Positions 18,368 to 26,928 of a DNA stretch of 64,000 nt are shown piece after piece; the first letter of the stretch is position 1; each line of letters begins with the position of its first letter. A program made the translations under genes and the position numbers. Location: NCBI GenBank assembly GCA_018267385.1, contig JAFDYN010000011.1:62001-126000 (forward strand), written 5' to 3'. Source of the stretch: Bacteroidota bacterium. GTDB taxonomy: Bacteria; Bacteroidota; Bacteroidia; Chitinophagales; LD1. A model generated the notes under the pieces. The model saw only the letters and a program-made list of their open reading frames with translations, did not search any database and was not told the origin of the DNA.

Positions 18368-19237
18368 TTAGTTATGTAAGGTGTCCAGAACTACAGTAGT
18401 CCCAGAACTGCTCACGATCGTATCTACTATATAAAGATAGCTACCCTGTACGCATGGTGTCCCCAACATATACCCATGGCCATGTACCGTCAGATTGCCC
18501 ATGGTATTGACATAAATTGTTTGCGTAGGAATGCTAAAGTTGAGGCCGGAAGTAACAAAAGCATTGACCGCTGTAGGATAATAGGGATAGCGGCTCATGA
18601 TAAAGTTATTGCCGCCCGCATCAGACAACTCTACAGAAGTGCCGTTGGAGTTAGAAAAATAGCCAGTAGAAAGTGGATTGGCCACGGATACTATCTGTGT
18701 CGATGAATCCGCACCTATGCTATTTGAAATTCTAAGCTTCACAGTATAGCTGCCTATCTGACTGTATGTGTGGTGGGCAGGATCGGTAGTGGCGGTAGAT
18801 CCATCGCCAAAATCCCATAGGTAAGTCATTCCGGATTGCTGCTCAGTGACTGCAAAGGTGATAGGTGAGCCGGCTACATCATTGCCGCAACCAGATCCGA
18901 AGTTGAACAGAGCGTTTGGAGCGTCGTAAACAGTGAAACTTTTGGTTGTCGTATTTTTAGCCCCGCTGGTGGTAGTGGTTACCAGTGTCACTATATATGA
19001 GCCTGATGCGGCATACGTCTTTTGTACGAGCGTGCCGGTTCCAGTCGTGCCATCACCAAAATCCCAGGCTGATGCTATAGAGTTACTCGAGCAGTCAGTG
19101 AAGGTGATAGATTGGCTCACCAAGGGCTTAGATACATTCATAGATATACAAGCGCCGGATGAAGCATTTTTTTTGCACCCAGAAATAGAGAGGCAAAGTA
19201 TAGAAATGCACCATAGATATTGACGGATCGTTTTCAT
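18368..19237 (-). CDS. PKD-domain lipoprotein
   Basis: A 289-residue protein with a lipoprotein signal (SISGC, Cys about 21) and two PKD domains, each with the WDFGDG motif (about 57-62 and 141-146). A C-terminal region of about 90 residues has no recognised fold. Lysines follow the lipobox Cys. PKD domains are beta-sandwiches that mediate protein or polysaccharide contact, so a surface-exposed binding role is likely. It lacks a T9SS domain. A TAGTTTTC -7-like box lies about 35 bp upstream of the ATG. Confidence 0.85.
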   Translation of the reverse strand: MKTIRQYLWCISILCLSISGCKKNASSGACISMNVSKPLVSQSITFTDCSSNSIASAWDFGDGTTGTGTLVQKTYAASGSYIVTLVTTTTSGAKNTTTKSFTVYDAPNALFNFGSGCGNDVAGSPITFAVTEQQSGMTYLWDFGDGSTATTDPAHHTYSQIGSYTVKLRISNSIGADSSTQIVSVANPLSTGYFSNSNGTSVELSDAGGNNFIMSRYPYYPTAVNAFVTSGLNFSIPTQTIYVNTMGNLTVHGHGYMLGTPCVQGSYLYIVDTIVSSSGTTVVLDTLHN

Positions 19238-19339
19238 AGCAGACCGTGTTTTTTGTGATAGATAAAAACGAAAACTAACAATAAGATTTGATTCCGCTAT
19301 CTGTTTTATAACGTGAAGGCAATATTATTCTTTCGTATT

Positions 19340-19678
19340 TTAGATCAGATCCTTCAGTATCTTCTTCGGTAGTTTAGCTTTCACCAGCTCATATGACTGC
19401 CGGATATAGTGTTTCCAATGCTTGTCTGAGAGCGCATCACCTTGTATCAATACCCATTTGTATCTGGCCAGATAGGCTGCGGGCTTGATACCGGGCTTCT
19501 GAGAAAATTCCTCAAACTCTTCATCGTTAACTTTGAGAGAAGCTTTAAACGGCAGGTGCTCGCTTGTGACGCAAAACATCTTATCTCCTATAGAGAAACA
19601 CAGATCTGCGCCCCACTTGATATCCTCTGTCACGTATGGCAGAGAGAGGCAATAGTCACGCAGGGCCTCGATATTCAT
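19340..19678 (-). CDS. MmcQ/YjbR family protein
   Basis: A 112-residue protein of the MmcQ/YjbR (CyaY-like fold) family: N-terminal LPYVTEDIKWGADLCFSIGDKMF and the KWVLI segment fit the family. Members are DNA-binding-like domains of unknown role. It begins 1 bp after the guaB stop, so the two are cotranscribed and probably translationally coupled. Confidence 0.82.
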   Translation of the reverse strand: MNIEALRDYCLSLPYVTEDIKWGADLCFSIGDKMFCVTSEHLPFKASLKVNDEEFEEFSQKPGIKPAAYLARYKWVLIQGDALSDKHWKHYIRQSYELVKAKLPKKILKDLI

Positions 19679-19679
19679 A

Positions 19680-21161
19680 CTATTTGCGGGAGTAGTTAGG
19701 ACTTTCCTTAGTGATGGTCACATCATGCGGGTGAGATTCATTGACACCAGCGGCTGTGATGCGTACAAACTCTGCCTGCTGTAGCGCCTTAATATTCTTG
19801 GCACCGCAGTAGCCCATACCGGCCCTCAGGCCACCGATATACTGGTACATCACCTCCGCCACGCTACCCTTGAATGGTACACGGCCTACGATGCCCTCCG
19901 GTACCAGCTTTTTGATGTCATCTTCTGCATCCTGAAAGTAGCGGTCCTTAGATCCCTCCTGCATAGCTTCTACGGAGCCCATACCGCGATAGGATTTGAA
20001 CTTGCGGCCTTCAAACAGGATCGTCTCACCCGGGCTCTCATCCGTACCGGCAAAGATACCACCCGCCATCACGGTGTCTGCACCGGCAGCAAGGGCTTTG
20101 ACTATATCACCGGTGTAGCGGATACCGCCATCGGCTATGATCGGGATGTTCTTCTTCCTGGCGGCAGCGGCAGCATAGCTGATAGCGGAGAGCTGCGGTA
20201 CGCCCACACCTGCTACGATACGCGTAGTACAGATCGAGCCCGGCCCTACGCCTACTTTCACCGCATCTACACCGGCATCTATCAGCGCCTTGGCGCCAGC
20301 CTCAGTAGCTATGTTGCCTGCTATGATCTCCAGGTGTTTGAATGCCTGCTTAGCGCCTTTTACGGCCTTCAGTACGCCGGCAGAGTGGCCGTGAGCAGTA
20401 TCTATCACTACCGCATCCACACCTACTGCTACGAGCGCCTCTATACGCTGGAGCATATCTGGCGTAACACCCACGGCAGCGCCGCAGAGCAGGCGGCCCA
20501 TAGCGTCCTTGCTGCTGTTAGGATTGTTACGCACCTTGAGGATATCCTTGTAGGTGATGAGGCCTACGAGCTGGCCTTTGCTGTCCACTACGGGCAGCTT
20601 TTCTATCTTGTATTTCTCCAGGATGCCTTCAGCTTTCTTCAGGTCTGTCCCTTTAGGAGCAGTGACGAGGTTTTGAGTGGTCATCACTTCTTTGACCAGC
20701 TTCTTCCTGTTCTTCTCAAAGCGCAGGTCGCGGTTGGTCAGGATGCCTACCAGTTTATTCGCCTTATTGACTATCGGTATGCCGCCTATCTTATTCTCAT
20801 TCATCAGGCGCATGGCATCGCCCACTGTAGCGTCTTCCAGCAGCGTGATCGGATCTATGATCAGGCCTGAGTCAGCACGTTTCACTTTACGCACCTGCTC
20901 GGCCTGCTTTTCGGTTGTCATATTCTTGTGGAGGATGCCTATACCACCGGCCCGGGCTATAGCTATAGCGAGTGCATATTCGGTCACGGTATCCATAGCA
21001 GAGGATACGAGGGGTACGTTGATCTCCAGATTGCGGGTGAGGCGGGTGCGGAGGTCTACATCTCTGGGGAGTACCTCAGAGTAGCCGGGGAGCAGCAGTA
21101 CATCGTCAAAAGTGATTCCTTCGCGGGAGAAGCGGTCAGCAGGGGTATTTCTAATTGCCAT
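19680..21161 (-). CDS. guaB: IMP dehydrogenase
   Basis: GuaB oxidises IMP to XMP with NAD+, the committed step to GMP. The 493-residue protein has the N-terminal barrel strand [12 protein letters not shown] (16-27), paired CBS domains (about 100-210), the catalytic Cys loop GSICTT with C311, and the flap/RGMGS region later. The start is ATG 21161; the frame opens two codons earlier with TTG. A perfect TATATTTG -7 box ends only 4 bp upstream of the ATG, so the mRNA may be leaderless. A YjbR-type gene follows directly. Confidence 0.96.
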   Translation of the reverse strand: MAIRNTPADRFSREGITFDDVLLLPGYSEVLPRDVDLRTRLTRNLEINVPLVSSAMDTVTEYALAIAIARAGGIGILHKNMTTEKQAEQVRKVKRADSGLIIDPITLLEDATVGDAMRLMNENKIGGIPIVNKANKLVGILTNRDLRFEKNRKKLVKEVMTTQNLVTAPKGTDLKKAEGILEKYKIEKLPVVDSKGQLVGLITYKDILKVRNNPNSSKDAMGRLLCGAAVGVTPDMLQRIEALVAVGVDAVVIDTAHGHSAGVLKAVKGAKQAFKHLEIIAGNIATEAGAKALIDAGVDAVKVGVGPGSICTTRIVAGVGVPQLSAISYAAAAARKKNIPIIADGGIRYTGDIVKALAAGADTVMAGGIFAGTDESPGETILFEGRKFKSYRGMGSVEAMQEGSKDRYFQDAEDDIKKLVPEGIVGRVPFKGSVAEVMYQYIGGLRAGMGYCGAKNIKALQQAEFVRITAAGVNESHPHDVTITKESPNYSRK

Positions 21162-21164
21162 GTG

Positions 21165-21195
21165 CAAATATAGTCAGGACTATTTTTATAGGCAA
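21165..21195 (-). promoter_or_regulatory. guaB promoter abutting the start codon
   Basis: On the minus strand TTG (21193-21195), a 20-bp spacer and TATATTTG (21165-21172) match the Bacteroidota promoter. The -7 box ends 4 bp before the guaB ATG, which places the expected transcription start at or next to the start codon. Confidence 0.6.
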
Positions 21196-21250
21196 GTGGT
21201 TGATTTTGCCGGAATGTTTATTATAGTTAAATTATATTTAAACAGTATAA

Positions 21251-22201
21251 ATGCAAGCAATGAAGAAATGGCTCAAAATAGCAGCGCTGCTAAGTATCGT
21301 ACTCATAGGCACACCGGTCGTCTTCCTCCTACTGCGACCCAGTGAGCTCGTGGCCAAGGAGGATGCTAAGAGGCTATTTACCCTACCTACCTCTCACTAC
21401 CTGCAGTGGCGCGGAGGTGAGCTGCACTACACAGATGAGGGCCAGGGCGTACCTGTCATCATGGTGCATGGCTATGGTGGCTCATATCGCAACTGGCAAA
21501 AACTAAATGACAGCCTGAAGGGCCAGTATCGCGTTATCCGACTCGATCTGCCGGGATTTGGCCTGTCAGACCTGCCGGGAGAAGAGGGTGAGAAAATAGA
21601 CTTCCTCAAGCTTTATAGTGATTACTTCACCTTTATGCTAGATACCCTACATTTAGACTCCGTCTATATGATAGGCAACTCTATGGGCGGTATGATGGCC
21701 TGGAACGCTGCCCTGCAGCATCCCACTATCATAAAGAAGCTCGTGCTGATAGGTAGCGCAGGCTATGAGCTGGAGAAAATAGCCCAGGGCGTATCTAAAC
21801 TGATGAATGTACCGGGCATGGGCCTCTTCTATGCCAAAGGGATGCCGCTGGCCATGTCTGAGGGGGGAGCCCGCAGGGTCTATGCCGATACCTCCAGGAT
21901 CAATCACGCCGAGGTGGCCAATAACAACAAACTCTGGAACAGGCAAGGAAACCTGGAGGCTGCCTATAGGCTCATGCAGTCGCACCAGTTTCCCGATTCA
22001 TCCCGGATCAGAGATATCACTACGCCTACGCTGATCATCTGGGGACGCAATGACCGAATCGTGCCGGTAACGCATGCTTATAAGTTTCAACGGGACATCA
22101 AGGGCGCGGAGCTGGTGATCATAGATACCTGTGGCCACGTGCCCATGATTGAGCGCCCTGGAGTGACCGCTGCTGCCGTCAGAAAATTTCTGGCAGAATA
22201 A
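21251..22201 (+). CDS. alpha/beta hydrolase, membrane-anchored or exported
   Basis: A 316-residue hydrolase with an uncleaved-looking N-terminal hydrophobic helix (8-28). The oxyanion motif is HGYGG (73-77), the nucleophile elbow GNSMGG carries S144, and D268 (GRNDRI) and H296 (CGHVP) complete the triad. The cap region contains small and aromatic residues. The fold covers esterases, lipases and C-C hydrolases; the substrate is unknown. It could also start at the next ATG, 9 bp on. It is divergent from guaB and convergent with murI (2 bp between stops). Confidence 0.85.
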   Translation: MQAMKKWLKIAALLSIVLIGTPVVFLLLRPSELVAKEDAKRLFTLPTSHYLQWRGGELHYTDEGQGVPVIMVHGYGGSYRNWQKLNDSLKGQYRVIRLDLPGFGLSDLPGEEGEKIDFLKLYSDYFTFMLDTLHLDSVYMIGNSMGGMMAWNAALQHPTIIKKLVLIGSAGYELEKIAQGVSKLMNVPGMGLFYAKGMPLAMSEGGARRVYADTSRINHAEVANNNKLWNRQGNLEAAYRLMQSHQFPDSSRIRDITTPTLIIWGRNDRIVPVTHAYKFQRDIKGAELVIIDTCGHVPMIERPGVTAAAVRKFLAE

Positions 22202-22203
22202 GA

Positions 22204-23019
22204 CTACCTGCCGCCTGCCTTCTGCTGCTGTAGTGACAGGCTCTCACCATAGAAAGCCTTGGCAGACTGCTCAAAGGACTCTGTATAGTCTGACACGTAG
22301 AAGAGGTTTTTGCCTACGGGTTTATCGCTCAGCAGGTGTTCTTTATCCAGTATTGCTTCGAGCTTGGTAGCTACGATGTCCGTAGAGTCAAAGAGTTTCA
22401 CTTTGCCCTCATAAAAGGCATTGATCTCTTTTTTGATCATCACATAGTGGGTACAGCCGAGGATAAGGGCATCTATGCCTTGCAGCTCGGGCTGCTCCAG
22501 ATAGTTGTGTATCACCGCCTGGCTGATCGTATTATTAAAGAATCCCTCCTCTATCATGGGAGCTAGCAGGGGAGTAGCCAGTGCAGAGTACCGGAGGCCC
22601 GGCTTACGGCGGGAGAGCTTCTCCTGATATACACCTGAGAGGATAGTGGTCTTAGTAGCTATGATACCTACATGGTGTATGCTGTCATCTGCTATCACAG
22701 ACTCCACTATTGGATCAATGACATTAAATATAGGCACGCTGCCCATGTGCGTATCGCGCAGGTACTCATAGGCTGCAGCCGAGGCAGTATTGCAGGCTAT
22801 GACTATACACTTGCAGTGCTTCTCACGCAGGAGAAAATCTGTGATCTCCAGAGAGTATCTTTTGATCAGGTCTCTGGATTTGTCTCCATACGGTAGGTGT
22901 GCCGTATCTCCAAAGTAGATGATCTGCTCATCCGGCAGCAGGCGGGATATGGCATGGGCTACCGTCAGGCCGCCTATGCCTGAGTCAAAAACACCTATGG
23001 GACGATTCGTATTCGGCAT
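22204..23019 (-). CDS. murI: glutamate racemase
   Basis: MurI makes D-glutamate for peptidoglycan. The 271 residues show the family motifs GVFDSGIGGLTV (9-20), the first catalytic Cys in ACNTAS (C76) and the second in GCTHY (C189). It follows the ompH genes, a common Bacteroidota arrangement. A rho-independent terminator with a TTTTTATTTT tract ends directly at the start codon, leaving no room for a normal ribosome-binding region, so murI expression must rely on read-through or be limited by this element. Confidence 0.95.
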   Translation of the reverse strand: MPNTNRPIGVFDSGIGGLTVAHAISRLLPDEQIIYFGDTAHLPYGDKSRDLIKRYSLEITDFLLREKHCKCIVIACNTASAAAYEYLRDTHMGSVPIFNVIDPIVESVIADDSIHHVGIIATKTTILSGVYQEKLSRRKPGLRYSALATPLLAPMIEEGFFNNTISQAVIHNYLEQPELQGIDALILGCTHYVMIKKEINAFYEGKVKLFDSTDIVATKLEAILDKEHLLSDKPVGKNLFYVSDYTESFEQSAKAFYGESLSLQQQKAGGR

Positions 23020-23054
23020 AAAATAAAAACAGGAGCTAAGTTATCAGCTCCTGT
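23020..23054 (-). terminator. terminator/attenuator between ompH and murI
   Basis: A perfect 9-bp stem (ACAGGAGCT, 23029-23037 with 23046-23054, loop of 8) is followed on the minus strand by TTTTTATTTT, and then immediately by the murI ATG at 23019. Confidence 0.85.
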
Positions 23055-23078
23055 CATATCGTTTGTTTTTGTACCCGA

Positions 23079-23648
23079 TTATTTTTTTGGTGCGGCAGCA
23101 GGCGTACCGGCTGGCTTAGGTGCGCCCATAGGTGCCGGCGGAGCAGCGTTAGCGCCTATCTTGGTCTTTACGGCCTGCGTCAGGTCTGTACCACCCTCAG
23201 GGTAGTACACTACACCATTAGCCGCCAGGTCAAATACATAGTCATAACCTTGCTCTTTGGCTACAGCTTTTACACCTTTGATGTATTTGTCCTGGAGAGG
23301 GGCCGCCAGCTTCTGTGCATAGTCCTGCAGGTCAGTCTGAGCTTTCTCCTGAAAAGAGGTCATGCGCTTCTCCAGATCCTGCAGTTCCTGCATCTTGGTG
23401 TTTTGCATGAGCTCGGTCATCGTACCTTGGCCGGCCTGCAGTTCTTTGGTCTTCTTGTCGTACTCAGCATACATGGTTTGCATCATAGTACCGTACTCCT
23501 GCTTTTTCTTTTCTACAGCGTCAGACATTTGCTTGTACTCAGGCAGTGCCTGTATGATGTCCACAGAGTTCAGATGGCCTATTTTCTGCTGGGCAGAGGC
23601 AGCGGTAGCCATGATGAGCGCTGCGCATATTGTGATCAGTTTTTTCAA
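23079..23648 (-). CDS. OmpH/Skp-family periplasmic chaperone
   Basis: A 189-residue protein with a signal peptide (ending SAQQ) and the Skp pattern: KIGHLNSVDIIQALPEY at 22-38, a long charged helical region (about 40-115) rich in Lys, Glu and Gln, and a YDYVFDLAANGVVYY strand region. The Ala/Pro-rich tail (160-189) is low complexity. Skp-like trimers guard unfolded outer membrane proteins in the periplasm. It follows a close paralogue at 23683 and precedes murI, from which a terminator separates it. Confidence 0.9.
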   Translation of the reverse strand: MKKLITICAALIMATAASAQQKIGHLNSVDIIQALPEYKQMSDAVEKKKQEYGTMMQTMYAEYDKKTKELQAGQGTMTELMQNTKMQELQDLEKRMTSFQEKAQTDLQDYAQKLAAPLQDKYIKGVKAVAKEQGYDYVFDLAANGVVYYPEGGTDLTQAVKTKIGANAAPPAPMGAPKPAGTPAAAPKK

Positions 23649-23682
23649 TCTTTTATATTTAGGTTTTCTTTAGATCAATGGA

Positions 23683-24246
23683 TTATTTGCCTCCTGCTGC
23701 GGGCTTAGGTGCGGCTGGTGCATTAGGATTTGGTACAGGGAGGTTAGCGCCTATTTTGGTTTTCACCGCCTGTGTGATATCAGAGCCTGACTCAGGGTAG
23801 TACACTACACCACCGGCAGCGATATCGAAAATATAAGTGTACCCTTGCTCCTTAGATACTTCTTTCACACCCTTCATGTATTTGTCCTGCAGTGGCTTCA
23901 TCTGGTCTTCTGCATATTTCTGCAGATCTTGCTGCGCCTTTTGCTCAAAGTCCTGGATCCTCTTTTCGAGGTCCTTGATCTCCTGTACCTTCAGGTCCAG
24001 TACGGCTTGTGTCATCTTGTCGCCGCCCTCCTGGACTTCTTTGGATTTTTTCTCGTACTCAGCATACATAGACTCCATCAGCTTGGCGTACTCCTGCTTC
24101 TTTTTGTCTACTGCTTCAGACATGGTTTTGTATTCGGGCATGGCCTGCAGGATCTCAGCAGAGTTGAGATGGCCTATCTTCTGCGTCTGCGCAGAGGCCG
24201 TACCCATTGCGAAAACAGCTGCTATAGCCACTATTAATTTTCTCAT
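23683..24246 (-). CDS. OmpH/Skp-family periplasmic chaperone, paralogue
   Basis: A 187-residue protein, closely similar to the downstream gene: signal peptide ending SAQ, KIGHLNSAEILQAMPEY start, coiled helical arms and a YTYIFDIAAGGVVYYPESG core, then a Pro/Ala tail. It is 34 bp upstream of its paralogue, and the pair probably arose by tandem duplication. A TATATTCG box lies 34 bp before the ATG. The role is as for Skp, perhaps as mixed trimers (inference). Confidence 0.9.
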   Translation of the reverse strand: MRKLIVAIAAVFAMGTASAQTQKIGHLNSAEILQAMPEYKTMSEAVDKKKQEYAKLMESMYAEYEKKSKEVQEGGDKMTQAVLDLKVQEIKDLEKRIQDFEQKAQQDLQKYAEDQMKPLQDKYMKGVKEVSKEQGYTYIFDIAAGGVVYYPESGSDITQAVKTKIGANLPVPNPNAPAAPKPAAGGK

Positions 24247-24280
24247 CGATGTGTTTTTATTGATTTAATAAAAGGGAATG

Positions 24281-24288
24281 CGAATATA
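24281..24288 (-). promoter_or_regulatory. candidate -7 box (TATATTCG) of the ompH pair
   Basis: Minus-strand TATATTCGC is followed by ATTCCC and TAAATCAA before the ATG at 24246. The pattern parallels the fumC leader. No clear -33 element was found. Confidence 0.4.
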
Positions 24289-24313
24289 TAAAAAGCAGGT
24301 TTATCATATAGTA

Positions 24314-24341
24314 AAGCGCCTCCGGGGCTACGGAGGCGCTT
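24314..24341 (-). terminator. hairpin after the first ompH gene
   Basis: An 11-bp perfect stem (AAGCGCCTCCG, 24314-24324 with 24331-24341) lies 19 bp beyond the stop at 24360. The minus-strand tail TTTACTATAT is only moderately T-rich, so termination may be partial and allow read-through to the next two ompH genes. Confidence 0.65.
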
Positions 24342-24359
24342 CACAAAAAAAGTTATCTG

Positions 24360-24878
24360 TTATTTCTTCTGCACACCCATATTGAATAGGATATCATCGC
24401 TTTTATTCAGCTTCTCGCTGGCGTAGAGCAACGAAGGGCCGCTGGATTTATCAAAAATAAACTCATAATTCTTTGCTTGAGCGTATTTTGTGATCTCATC
24501 ATAGACTTTGTCCTGTATCGGTTTGATCAGCTCTTTGCGCTTCTGAAAGAGGTCTCCGTCCGGGCCGAAACGCTTCTTTTGGAGGTCTTTTACCTCTCTT
24601 TCGGCAGTTTCGATCTCTTTCATCTTTTGCTGTTTCATCTGGTCGGTCATGAGCACCTGCTCAGATTGGTACTGCTTAAACATATCATCTACGGCTTTGC
24701 GCTTAGCCTCTATTTCTTTCTGGTAGCCTTCAGATACCTTATTCAGCTCTTTCTGGGCATCGGTATAGCTGGAGAGTTTGCCCAGTATGTACTCCATATC
24801 TACGTAGCAAAACTTCTGGGCATAAGACGCAGAGCTGATCATAAAGAGCGCTGCGAGTATCAGAAAACCTTTTTTCAT
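24360..24878 (-). CDS. OmpH/Skp-family periplasmic chaperone, divergent third copy
   Basis: 172 residues from the ATG at 24878, giving the signal peptide MKKGFLILAALF...SYAQ; a longer open frame to 25142 has an untypical N-terminus and overlaps the divergent esterase gene, so I reject it. The mature protein starts KFCYVDMEYIL and has the long helical arms and FIFDKSSG core of Skp. It lacks the Pro/Ala tail of the other two and is less similar to them. TACCTTGG about 44 bp upstream may be its -7 box and supports this start. Confidence 0.88.
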   Translation of the reverse strand: MKKGFLILAALFMISSASYAQKFCYVDMEYILGKLSSYTDAQKELNKVSEGYQKEIEAKRKAVDDMFKQYQSEQVLMTDQMKQQKMKEIETAEREVKDLQKKRFGPDGDLFQKRKELIKPIQDKVYDEITKYAQAKNYEFIFDKSSGPSLLYASEKLNKSDDILFNMGVQKK

Positions 24879-24973
24879 GATGATAGTATCGTTGGTGTAA
24901 GTGTTGGAGTCAATCGACGTGCCAAGGTAAAAAATATGTCCTACAAATTTGTCATTCTTAACAGATATAGGCA

Positions 24974-25006
24974 TTTGACGCCCGTCCCATCCTTTTCTTA
25001 GTTTTG
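24974..25006 (+). promoter_or_regulatory. promoter of the secreted esterase gene
   Basis: TTTG at 24974-24977, a 21-bp spacer and a perfect TAGTTTTG at 24999-25006 match the Bacteroidota promoter, 16 bp before the ATG at 25023. Confidence 0.65.
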
Positions 25007-25022
25007 CACAAAATCCACCTGC

Positions 25023-26162
25023 ATGAAATTTCGCTACATAACGCTCATTGTTTATTTTGTATTGTCTGCCTTTTCGCTTCGGGCACAGACTTTTACTGAT
25101 TCCTTTGTCGTGGACGGTATCTATCGGAACTATATCTGCCATTTACCCGCTGGTTATTCCCCGGCTTCTACATACCCGCTCGTTTTGAATCTGCATGGTT
25201 ATACCTCCAATGCTGTACAGCAAGAGGCCTATACACAGATGGATGGCTCGGCAGATGCGCACGGATACATCGTTGTTTATCCTAATGGAGTGGACAGCTT
25301 CTGGAACTCATGGGGCCCGGCTACCGGCGGCCCTTATGGTGCTAATGATGTCAAATTTCTGACCGAGCTGATAGACACGATATCCCAGCGCTACCATGTC
25401 AACCAGAAGCGTGTCTATAGCTGTGGCATCAGCAACGGTGGCTATATGACTTACGCCCTGGCCTGCGCTATCACTGACCGGCTGGCAGCGGTAGCATCGG
25501 TATCCGGCACCATGAGTAACTATACTGTGAGTACCTGCCACCCGTCACGCAAGATACCTGTCATGCATGTGCATGGCACCTCAGATCCCATCGTTCCCTA
25601 TACTACGGGAGCTTCATTGTCCATAGGCGTAGAGCAGGTCATGGTATTCTGGCGCGATACGGATGCCTGCCAGCACACCACAGATACTACCGATCTGGCT
25701 AACACGAATCTGGCCGACGGATGTACGGTGCAAACCATTCACTATCCACACTGCGCGGCTGGCAACGATCTGCTCCTGTATAAGATCGCAAATGGTGGTC
25801 ACACCTGGCCTGGTGGTGCGATCAATATTCCGCTATTTGGCAATACGGATCGGGATATCTCCGGTACCGATGAGATATGGAAGTTCTTTGACCGCTATAC
25901 GCTGGATGGTCCGGTGGCCGGTGTAGAAGAAGTAAGTACTATCTCTTTTGCACTATATCCCGATCCTGCTACCAGCACCCTGATCATAGCAGGTGTACCA
26001 GATATGGCAGAGGCGTCTGTCTCCGACCTGATGGGCCACAAGGTCATAGCACATATCATGGGCACTCAGGTAGACGTATCATCTCTGCCTGGTGGTATAT
26101 ATACTGTACAGATACAGAATGACAAAGGCCAGACCGGGGTCTTAAAATTTGTCAAGCAATAG
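25023..26162 (+). CDS. secreted PHB depolymerase/feruloyl esterase-type hydrolase with type A T9SS domain
   Basis: A 379-residue esterase. After the signal peptide (1-21) comes an alpha/beta-hydrolase domain of the LpqC/PHB-depolymerase family: LNLHG (55-59), nucleophile S137 in GISNGG, D188 in GTSDPIVPY and H260 in NGGHTWPGG. Cysteines (39, 134, 148, 172, 216, 234, 244) suggest disulfides. Residues from about 305 form a T9SS type A sorting domain (LYPDPATSTL, then the GGIYTVQI strand). It would act outside the cell on polyester or feruloylated plant polysaccharide; which one cannot be decided here. It is a single gene with its own promoter. Confidence 0.9.
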   Translation: MKFRYITLIVYFVLSAFSLRAQTFTDSFVVDGIYRNYICHLPAGYSPASTYPLVLNLHGYTSNAVQQEAYTQMDGSADAHGYIVVYPNGVDSFWNSWGPATGGPYGANDVKFLTELIDTISQRYHVNQKRVYSCGISNGGYMTYALACAITDRLAAVASVSGTMSNYTVSTCHPSRKIPVMHVHGTSDPIVPYTTGASLSIGVEQVMVFWRDTDACQHTTDTTDLANTNLADGCTVQTIHYPHCAAGNDLLLYKIANGGHTWPGGAINIPLFGNTDRDISGTDEIWKFFDRYTLDGPVAGVEEVSTISFALYPDPATSTLIIAGVPDMAEASVSDLMGHKVIAHIMGTQVDVSSLPGGIYTVQIQNDKGQTGVLKFVKQ

Positions 26163-26213
26163 TCCGTCTGATATATTACGCTTTTAGGTAAAGGATATTT
26201 TCCTTACCTTACG

Positions 26214-26924
26214 GTGCAATTGTTTAATAAACAAAGGTTTTTGACAAGAAACGCGATCATCACCGTGGTCCTTTCTCTGCTGCTCAGCGCGCAAGCTGCC
26301 ACCGCCCAGGAGGTGGGCTGGGCCTCCTTTTACCATGATTATTTCAACGGAAAGCGCACCGCGAGCGGTGAACTCTACAGCAGCAAAAAGCTCACAGCCG
26401 CACACCGCACCCTGCCTATAGGCACCATGGTCAAGGTGACCAACCTGGCCAATGACCGCTCTATAGTGGTACGGATCAATGACCGCGGGCCATTTGTACA
26501 GGGGCGGATACTGGACCTCTCGCGGGCTGCAGCAGAGCAGCTAGGCTATATAGCTGCCGGTTCTACCCGAGTATCTATGGAGGTGATCAATAACTCTGTG
26601 ATAGAGGTGCAAGACACAGTGCATACAGCGCCACTCAGCGACCTGATGTATATGATCACCGAGGTAGATACCTGTACCAAGCTGCAATACGGAGTCAAAC
26701 TGGGCAGCTTTGACGATCCTAAGCTGGCCTTTACGCTGAGCAAAGAACTCAAGGCCAAATACAATGCGGTGGCCTATGTGCAAAACGTAAAACTTGTAAA
26801 AGGAAGCCTGTTCAGGATATATCTCGGCAACTTTGACACAATAGAAGAAGCCAATAAGCTACAGGCGGCACTCAGGAAGCTATACCCCGAGTGCAAGGTG
26901 GTGAGCTATGACGGACTGAAATAA
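26214..26924 (+). CDS. RlpA-like double-psi beta-barrel protein with SPOR domain
   Basis: A 236-residue exported protein: signal peptide (about 1-31), RlpA-type double-psi barrel (35-125) with GWASFYHDYFNGKRTASGE, H64 in AAHRTLP and the catalytic-type Asp in RINDRGP (D90), then a C-terminal SPOR domain (about 155-236) that binds denuded septal glycan. RlpA proteins are lytic transglycosylases or peptidoglycan-binding proteins at division sites. No ATG fits; translation would start at GTG 26214 or TTG 26220. It lacks a lipobox. It is convergent with hutH (4 bp apart). Confidence 0.88.
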   Translation: MQLFNKQRFLTRNAIITVVLSLLLSAQAATAQEVGWASFYHDYFNGKRTASGELYSSKKLTAAHRTLPIGTMVKVTNLANDRSIVVRINDRGPFVQGRILDLSRAAAEQLGYIAAGSTRVSMEVINNSVIEVQDTVHTAPLSDLMYMITEVDTCTKLQYGVKLGSFDDPKLAFTLSKELKAKYNAVAYVQNVKLVKGSLFRIYLGNFDTIEEANKLQAALRKLYPECKVVSYDGLK

Positions 26925-26928
26925 ACGG

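Noticed and set aside
24879-25142. N-terminal extension of the third ompH gene
   Set aside because: It would destroy the signal peptide at 24878, overlaps the divergent esterase gene and its promoter, and is not seen in OmpH proteins.
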